Assembly: GCA_965112735.1 (NCBI GenBank) | Contig: OZ218950.1 | Coordinates: 4,402,001-4,466,000, forward strand | DNA from: Phaeosaccion multiseriatum | Lineage: Eukaryota > Ochrophyta, other classes | Direction: 5' to 3' | DNA length: 64,000 bases | Shown: piece by piece, positions 60,001 through 64,000 of the stretch | Layout: each line of letters begins with the position of its first letter | Numbering within the stretch: position 1 is the stretch's first letter | Notes under the pieces: model-generated | The model's input: only the letters and a program-made list of their open reading frames with translations | What the model was told of the DNA's origin: nothing | The model's database searches: none | Program-made: the position numbers and the translations under genes

Positions 60001-61096
60001 TGCATGTGTGCTCGAGCCACGTGTCGGGGCTCAGGAGGAGAGACAGGAGCCTCTGTCGTTCCGGGCACGTCGGAGCCGCTTGAAGGAAGCGGGGTGTGAA
60101 AGGCTTCCGAGACCAAGCGCCGTCACTCCATCCCAGCCAGTGAGCCTTGGCGAGCTCCGGGTGAGCGGCCTCGACGTCACGGCCTAGGAGAAGGGGCAGT
60201 GCGCTTAGTGACACATCGCTCTTGACGGGATTGACACCCTGTGCCGGGTAAAAGCCTTTAGAACGGACGGGGTGGGGGGGCAGTGGGGAAGGGAAGAGGT
60301 GGTGGATGGACAGGCCCGTGAGTGAGAGGTTGGAAGTAGACCATGCCAGGCGAACAAAATACACAAAACAAGCAGTAAGGGGATGTGTACACTTACCCTT
60401 GCTGGGAGCTGCGGGGTAGAGAATGAGGCTCCATAGCATGAACAGAGGGGAGAGACTGAACGGGCCCAATCCTTGTCGTCGCAGCAGTGGCAAGGATTGC
60501 AGCTGGTCCTGGTGCCTGAGTCGCTCCAGAAGGGCACTGATGAGGCGGTAGGCATCGTCCACCGCCACCGCAGAGAGGGGGGGCGTGGACTCATCCTGGC
60601 CACTACGCGGCGGAGAGAGCTTCAGCTTAAAGTCTTGGCTGACTGTGCAGCTGTATAGCGCCTTGATAAGGTGCGGCAACAAGAGGATCACGCTCTCCTG
60701 AGCAGCCTGAAGCCCTTCTGCTGAGACACATCGGCACCTCGCCACCAGCCGCCAAGCCTGCCAGACGACCCCACCAGCCTCCACGCTCAGCCACGGGAAA
60801 GCCTCCATACTCTCCCCTCGACAAGCCCTGAAGGAGCGACCATAGAGCCCCTCCTCATTCGGCAGCAGGATAAGCTGGTTCAGGTCCTGGATTTCCGTCT
60901 CGCTCAGACTGTCTGCAGTCACCCGTGAAAGCTCGGCGGCGAAAGTACGGAGAGCTACCGTCGCTGCCTCCTCTTCCTGCTGTGTAGCAGCAAGTCTTCC
61001 TGGTTGCTCCTGCTGCAGTCCTTTTGCAAGAGCTTTCAATCTCTTTCGGCAAGCCTTGTCCCACACATAGAGCTGGGAAGAGAACGAGGATGCCAT
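28032..61096 (-). CDS. Giant midasin-like protein: six AAA modules and four vWA domains (10,456 residues)
   Basis: Twelve minus-strand exons: 61096-60397, 60255-57917, 57783-56384, 56239-54821, 54665-52883, 52766-52689, 52591-52323, 52194-45749, 45654-36769, 36581-33265, 32990-32005, 31779-28032. They total 31,371 nt with every junction in phase. AAA motifs sit on both sides of several introns and continue correctly across them. Order: helical N-terminus (1-960); six dynein/midasin-type AAA modules (about 970-3600); linker with coiled coils; 32-residue acidic repeats (about 6035-6217); Ig/ASH-like beta modules (about 6730-7400); helical region; Gly-Gln tract (about 8420-8760); acidic linker; four vWA domains (about 9310-10440). 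The architecture recalls midasin, the AAA motor that removes assembly factors from pre-60S ribosomes, but midasin is about half as long with one vWA. Function is therefore unassigned; a force-generating remodeller is the obvious hypothesis. It has no signal peptide. The ATG at 61096 is the first in frame. Confidence 0.85.
28090..31450 (-). other. Four C-terminal vWA domains of the giant protein
   Basis: Four vWA folds are identified by MIDAS-like motifs. vWA1 has DNSGS near 31430 (residue about 9324) with ITDALS later. vWA2 has DISQS near 30130 (about 9758) with RRTCDAEA and VLTDGHSS. vWA3 has DVTGS near 29390 (about 10005) with LFTDNPCHG. vWA4 has DESGS near 28615 (about 10261) with GRGTSFAPA and FMSDGGADD. 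These domains bind partners through a metal ion; vWA2 and vWA4 look most complete, while vWA1 seems to have Ser instead of the MIDAS Thr. Confidence 0.85.
31787..32004. repeat. (CA)n microsatellite in the last intron of the giant gene
   Basis: About 35 AC units at 31917-31986, preceded by degenerate CACGCA repeats, lie just downstream (in gene orientation) of the GTAAGG donor. On the sense strand this is (GT)n. Confidence 0.95.
32991..33264. repeat. (TCC)n-rich intron of the giant gene
   Basis: This 274-bp intron is mostly TCC/TTC repeats on the plus strand, GAG/GAA on the sense strand. The upstream reading frame stays open into it for an Arg/Lys-rich stretch and stops at 33040, so retention would truncate the protein ahead of the vWA domains. 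Confidence 0.85.
33620..34640 (-). repeat. Hexanucleotide (CCCTGA/TCAGGG)n coding a Gly-Gln tract
   Basis: About 1 kb of near-uniform CCCTGA units, with CCCTGG, CCTCAC, CCTTGA and GTGGTC variants, lies in exon 10 of the giant gene. On the sense strand it reads GGTCAG, giving about 340 residues of alternating Gly and Gln with some Glu, Ser, Leu, Asp and His. The unit differs by one base from the TTAGGG telomere repeat. Three alternative frames are also open through it (Pro-Asp, Thr-Leu and Arg-Val dipeptide repeats). Confidence 0.95.
37900..39900 (-). other. Ig/ASH-like beta-sandwich segments in the giant protein
   Basis: Around residues 6730-7400 the sequence has patterns of ASH/MSP-type immunoglobulin folds: [71 protein letters not shown] and [20 protein letters not shown]. 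Such folds are found in HYDIN, MSP and ASPM-type proteins. The match is by eye and the number of modules is uncertain (three to five). Confidence 0.55.
41437..41985 (-). repeat. 96-bp coding tandem repeat (32-residue acidic unit, about 5-6 copies)
   Basis: The unit reads approximately [18 protein letters not shown] plus [15 protein letters not shown], repeated with few changes. Alternate copies carry His or Arg in the EEH/EER position and Thr or Ala in the EGT/EGA position, suggesting duplication of a two-unit block. It lies in the large ninth exon of the giant gene. Confidence 0.93.
45053..45090 (-). repeat. AGC repeat coding for polyserine in the giant gene
   Basis: About 12 CTG units on the plus strand are read as AGC (Ser) on the sense strand. 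A similar Ser tract lies at about 56050-56076 in the AAA2 module. Confidence 0.93.
48900..58060 (-). other. Six-module AAA ATPase array of the giant protein
   Basis: Walker A / Walker B pairs in protein order: AAA1 GGTGVGKSA (about 985) with WLLLDEVN (about 1049); AAA2 GPVGAGKSA (about 1495) with FLLLDNIS (about 1581); AAA3 GPASCGKTS (about 1838) with YFLADEFN (about 1903); AAA4 GPTACKKLL (about 2165) with LFLADFNL (about 2577); AAA5 GPPGVGKTA (about 2898) with WVLFDEIN (about 2964); AAA6 GDTASAKSS (about 3266) with WVMLDNID (about 3470). Sensor-like FATQN, FATMN and FATAN motifs and arginine-containing LLNR/LRSRF/ATRSRF helices recur. AAA1, 3 and 5 keep the catalytic Asp-Glu; AAA2 and 6 have Asp-Asn; AAA4 lacks both a normal P-loop and the Glu. 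Confidence 0.88.
53100..53700 (-). other. Acidic/phospho-Ser-like insertion inside AAA4
   Basis: About 200 residues between the Walker A and Walker B of AAA4 consist of Asp/Glu/Ser stretches ([33 protein letters not shown]) with short Pro runs. The flanking AAA4 sequence is ordinary, so this is an insertion in the module. The Ser/acidic context would suit casein-kinase-2-type phosphorylation; that is inference. Confidence 0.8.
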
Positions 61097-61391
61097 TGCC
61101 GGTTCTCTTTGGTCAGAGTGGTTCTATGCAAGGCTCAACACCAACACACCATTATTACGCAATAACAAAATCAAAGGTCACCCATCTTCGTATCTTTCTT
61201 TCACGTCAAGCAGAATCAGCACGGTCGCTCGCCATCTGTGATTTACTTTTATGTGGTCTCCCCACACTTGGTCTCCCGTACCAGTCGTTTTCTTAAGTAA
61301 GCCTTGCCCGTACGGGCACTGGCTCTTCCACCACCAAGGGCCACGTCCTGACCAGACTTCGCCGTCTCGTCAGCTGCAGCCACCAGATGTG

Positions 61392-61486
<95 letters not shown>

Positions 61487-62002
61487 CACACTTTCAGTTT
61501 CTTGGGTGATTCCTATCAATATTTTCTTGCTCTTGCAAGGAGTGCATGGGCGGGCGGGGCGGCGCGGGCTGTCTGTGGGTATCGTACGGCAACGGCATGC
61601 AGGTATCGGTGTTCTAGTGAAGCATCAGCACGACACCCCCTGCGCGTTACCTTTATCCACGGACAGACACAAACACACATCGGTTTTTTTTTCTTAGGTG
61701 TTTCCTATTAAGTCAATAAGTAATCCCCACACTCCTCCCCTTCCTCCTCTAATGTAACATTGTATTTCTTTCTCAACTAGTGTATCAAGCTCCTCCCTTC
61801 GTTACTGCTCCTCGAGCGTTACTCACTGCCCTCTCTCTATCGCTCTCCTCTTCTTCCCCCCCCCCCCCGCCCCATCCCCTCCCGATCCTTTGACGAAACG
61901 CACAATTCACGTGGCGCCTCCCCTCCTCTTATCCTCTTCTCTAGACGGGGGAGGATCTCCTCCTCCTTCTCCTCTTCGTCTTCTTCTGATTCTTCTTCTT
62001 CT
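61097..62002. promoter_or_regulatory. Upstream region of the giant gene and downstream region of sufD, with (CA)n array
   Basis: The 906 bp separates the start of the giant gene from the stop of sufD; both genes are on the minus strand. It holds a CA microsatellite of about 44 units at 61392-61479 and a C-run at about 61857-61869, with CT-rich sequence to 62000. The promoter of the giant gene should lie in the part next to 61097, including the AT-rich stretch 61150-61260. No gene is seen. Confidence 0.5.
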
Positions 62003-63371
62003 CTAGATGGAGGAGAAAACGCCCTTGACCTCCCGATCGACCTTGGGTGTCATGGTCAGCACTCGATCTGTCACGCGCTGCAGCAGCTTCGGGCACGGAA
62101 CCTGTGGGACGCACCAGATACGGGGACCAAGGGTGGGCAAGGAGTGAGTTAGTGAGTGAGTGAGTGAGTGAGTGAGTGAGTGAGTGAGTGAGTGAGTGAG
62201 TGAGTGAGTGATTGAGTGAGTGATTGCGCGAGTGAAGGTGAGTAAGGTGAGTCAGAAAGACAGGGAGGGAGGGAGAAGGAGGTGGATGAGAAGAGTGAGG
62301 GGGGGCAAGAGTGTTCTCCTTCGACCCTGCCTACTTACCAGCTTGACAATGTCAAAGACGAATCCGCGCATGACCAGAGCCTTGGCGTCTTCTCTCTTCA
62401 CTCCTCGGCTCTCGAGGTAGAACAAGCTCTCCTCGTCGAGGTCCGTCACAGTGGCTCCGTGGGCGCACTTGACGTCGCTATTGATAATCTCCAGAGAGGG
62501 CATGCACGTGATTCGCGCCTTGCTGCTCAGTAACAGTGTCCGGCAGATCTGGTCGGAGTCGGTCTTGGCTCCCTCCTCATCCACTCGTATCCTTCCCTTG
62601 AACACACACTCACTTCGATCAGTCACCACATTGCGCTGCACCTGGAAGCTGTTCGTATTGGTGGCGGTGTGTCCGATGGAGGTGTGGCAGTCAATGAGCT
62701 GGCTCAAGTGAGTCAGAGCCAGCAGCTGAACACTGGAGCGGCTGCGCGTGCCGGGATGCTCCACCTGAAACGGTCATCGCCATTGGATGACATGACAAGA
62801 CGCGCACCGAGACATTTACGCAGATGGACGCACACGCAGTTTGAAGAGGTGGTGGAGGAGGAGGAGGAGGAGGAGGAGGAGGAGGAGGAGGAGGAGGAGG
62901 AGGAGGAGGAGGAGTGACACAAAGGAAGAACAGAGCAAGTCCGTCAGGCAAGGAAAGGCAAGGCACAGCCATGGCGCTCCAACCAACCCCGCAAGGGGGA
63001 GTCGGTCAGATCAGGCCACCCACCCACCCATCCCCCCACCCATCCTCTCTCCCCCATACACCCACGCACCCACCTGCAGATTGAGCCTACCCTGATTGGC
63101 TCCCATGCACACTCCGACAATGTCGTACACGCTGTCCTCTTCGCACGCTACGTGCATGGTGTCGAACATCTGCGCCTCAAGTGACGCCTCCTGCAAGTAG
63201 AAGTGGTTCAGGGTGGCGCCAGAGCCGAGGGTCGCCGAGCTCAGTCCGTTGGTGAAGTATTTGCCGAGGCCTGTGTGCCGGAGGGTTGGAGGGGAGGGGG
63301 AGGAGCGTGTACACACGCACAAGAGGAAAGGAGAGGAGGAGGAGGAGGAGGAGGAGGAGGAGGAGGCGGAG

Positions 63372-63445
<74 letters not shown>

Positions 63446-64000
63446 CAGTGAGAGAGAGCAAAACACACATGTCGGGACACAAACGATCAGAGAGGGACGA
63501 GAAGAATGTCCAGCCAGGCCATTCGGTGGCTTAGCAAGCCTCTGACTCATCGATCCATCTGGTGCCTTACCCGAGTAGGTCTGGAACACGGAAGCGGTGG
63601 AGTTCTGCCCCATGCTAATAACGAGGCGAGGGTTGCTGACCAGGGGCTGCTCCGCTCCTTCCGAGGACAAGAACATAAACTGCGTGCGAGAGCGGGGGGG
63701 GGGAGGGGGGGGAGGGAGGGAGAAGAGAGGGAGGGGGAGAAGGGAAATACGGAAGGGAGACAGAGAGGCGTCAGAAAAAAAGGAGAATAGGCAACGCGAC
63801 AGAGGGAGAGATGAGAGAAGCCCGCGCGCCCGCACACACACACACACACACACACACACTTTCACACACACTCACTCACACACACACACTCACTCACACA
63901 CACACACACTCACGCACACACACATACACAAAGACACATACACAAACCTGCACGGGCGTGTCAAGGGTGGCGAAGTCGTCCACCGAGAGCACGGCAACAT
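62003..64000 (-). CDS. sufD: SufD, Fe-S cluster scaffold subunit (partial, N-terminal part off right edge)
   Basis: Exons seen on the minus strand: beyond 64000-63948, 63679-63571, 63270-63074, 62764-62339, 62101-62003; all phases agree and the stop is at 62003-62005. The beta-helix core reads VLSVDDFATL, LVSNPRLVISMGQNSTASV, GATLNHFYLQEASLEAQMF and LIDCHTSIGHTA. The C-terminal region has the SufD signature KTDSDQICRTLLLSS, then PSLEIINSDVKCAHGATV and LDEESLFYLESRGV. The DVKCAHGATV block separates SufD from SufB, which has a different motif there. SufD partners SufB and SufC in Fe-S assembly, normally in plastids of algae and plants. The transit peptide would lie outside the window. Introns contain GAGT, GGA, GA and CA repeats. 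Confidence 0.9.
62143..62222. repeat. (GAGT)n microsatellite in the last sufD intron
   Basis: About 19 GAGT units lie between the exons 62764-62339 and 62101-62003. The sense strand reads (ACTC)n ahead of the acceptor. Confidence 0.94.
62847..62915. repeat. (GGA)n microsatellite in a sufD intron
   Basis: About 22 GGA units on the plus strand, TCC on the sense strand, lie upstream of the acceptor of exon 62764-62339. Confidence 0.95.
63325..63442. repeat. (GGA)n and (GA)n compound microsatellite in a sufD intron
   Basis: GGA units (about 63327-63376) run into about 32 GA units (about 63377-63442). On the sense strand this is a CT-type tract before the acceptor of exon 63270-63074. Confidence 0.95.
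63828..63947. repeat. (CA)n tract next to a sufD donor
   Basis: Interrupted CA and CTCA units reach the donor at 63947. The sense strand reads (TG)n directly after the splice donor. Confidence 0.93.

Noticed and set aside
28032-61096. Calling the giant gene MDN1 (midasin), dynein heavy chain or RNF213
   Set aside because: It has six AAA modules like these, but twice midasin's length, four vWA domains, no dynein stalk/motor signature and no RING. A firm orthology call needs phylogeny.
61249-61479. Cys-Val and His-Thr repeat frames across the (CA)n array
   Set aside because: These are pure microsatellite translations with no flanking coding signal.
62003-64000. SufB instead of SufD
   Set aside because: The C-terminal block DVKCAHGATV with LDEESLFYLESRG matches the SufD type; the corresponding SufB motif is different.

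Overview
The window is nuclear DNA from a eukaryote. Genes are split by many GT-AG introns (mostly GTGAGT/GTAAGT donors and CAG acceptors), microsatellites are abundant, and there are no bacterial operons. A SufD-type Fe-S assembly gene (usually plastid-located in algae), a plant-style cytosolic HisRS and Ser/Gln/Ala codon-repeat tracts suggest a GC-rich, probably photosynthetic protist (secondary-plastid alga or stramenopile-like). The species cannot be fixed from sequence reading alone.

Layout. 1-6343 (minus): a SEL1L/HRD3-like ER protein with an N-terminal signal peptide, an LamG-like domain and Sel1 repeats; its C-terminus lies beyond the left edge. 6344-6616: divergent promoter. 6617-13175 (plus): 16-exon histidyl-tRNA synthetase fused to an N-terminal histidine-ammonia-lyase-like domain that lacks the catalytic Ala-Ser-Gly. 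13541-15044 (plus): secretory-signal protein of the YkgJ CxxCxxCC type. 15879-17486 (minus): unrecognised acidic/Ala-rich protein with a C-terminal coiled coil. 17487-18010: second divergent promoter. 18011-27669 (plus): 9-exon, 2,622-residue protein with C2-like segments.

28032-61096 (minus) is dominated by one gene. Twelve exons join with consistent phases into 31,371 nt, predicting 10,456 residues (about 1.1 MDa). It carries six tandem midasin/dynein-type AAA modules, a long linker with coiled coils, a 32-residue acidic tandem repeat, Ig/ASH-like beta modules, a Gly-Gln tract coded by a telomere-like hexamer, and four C-terminal vWA domains. It is about twice the size of midasin and differs from it in several ways; I regard it as the most interesting object here. 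62003-64000 (minus): 3' part of sufD.

The genes do not form a pathway. Themes are protein quality control (SEL1L), translation (HisRS), Fe-S/metal proteins (SufD, YkgJ-like) and a giant AAA-vWA machine. All exon borders were derived by hand from splice motifs and reading-phase arithmetic, without transcript data.
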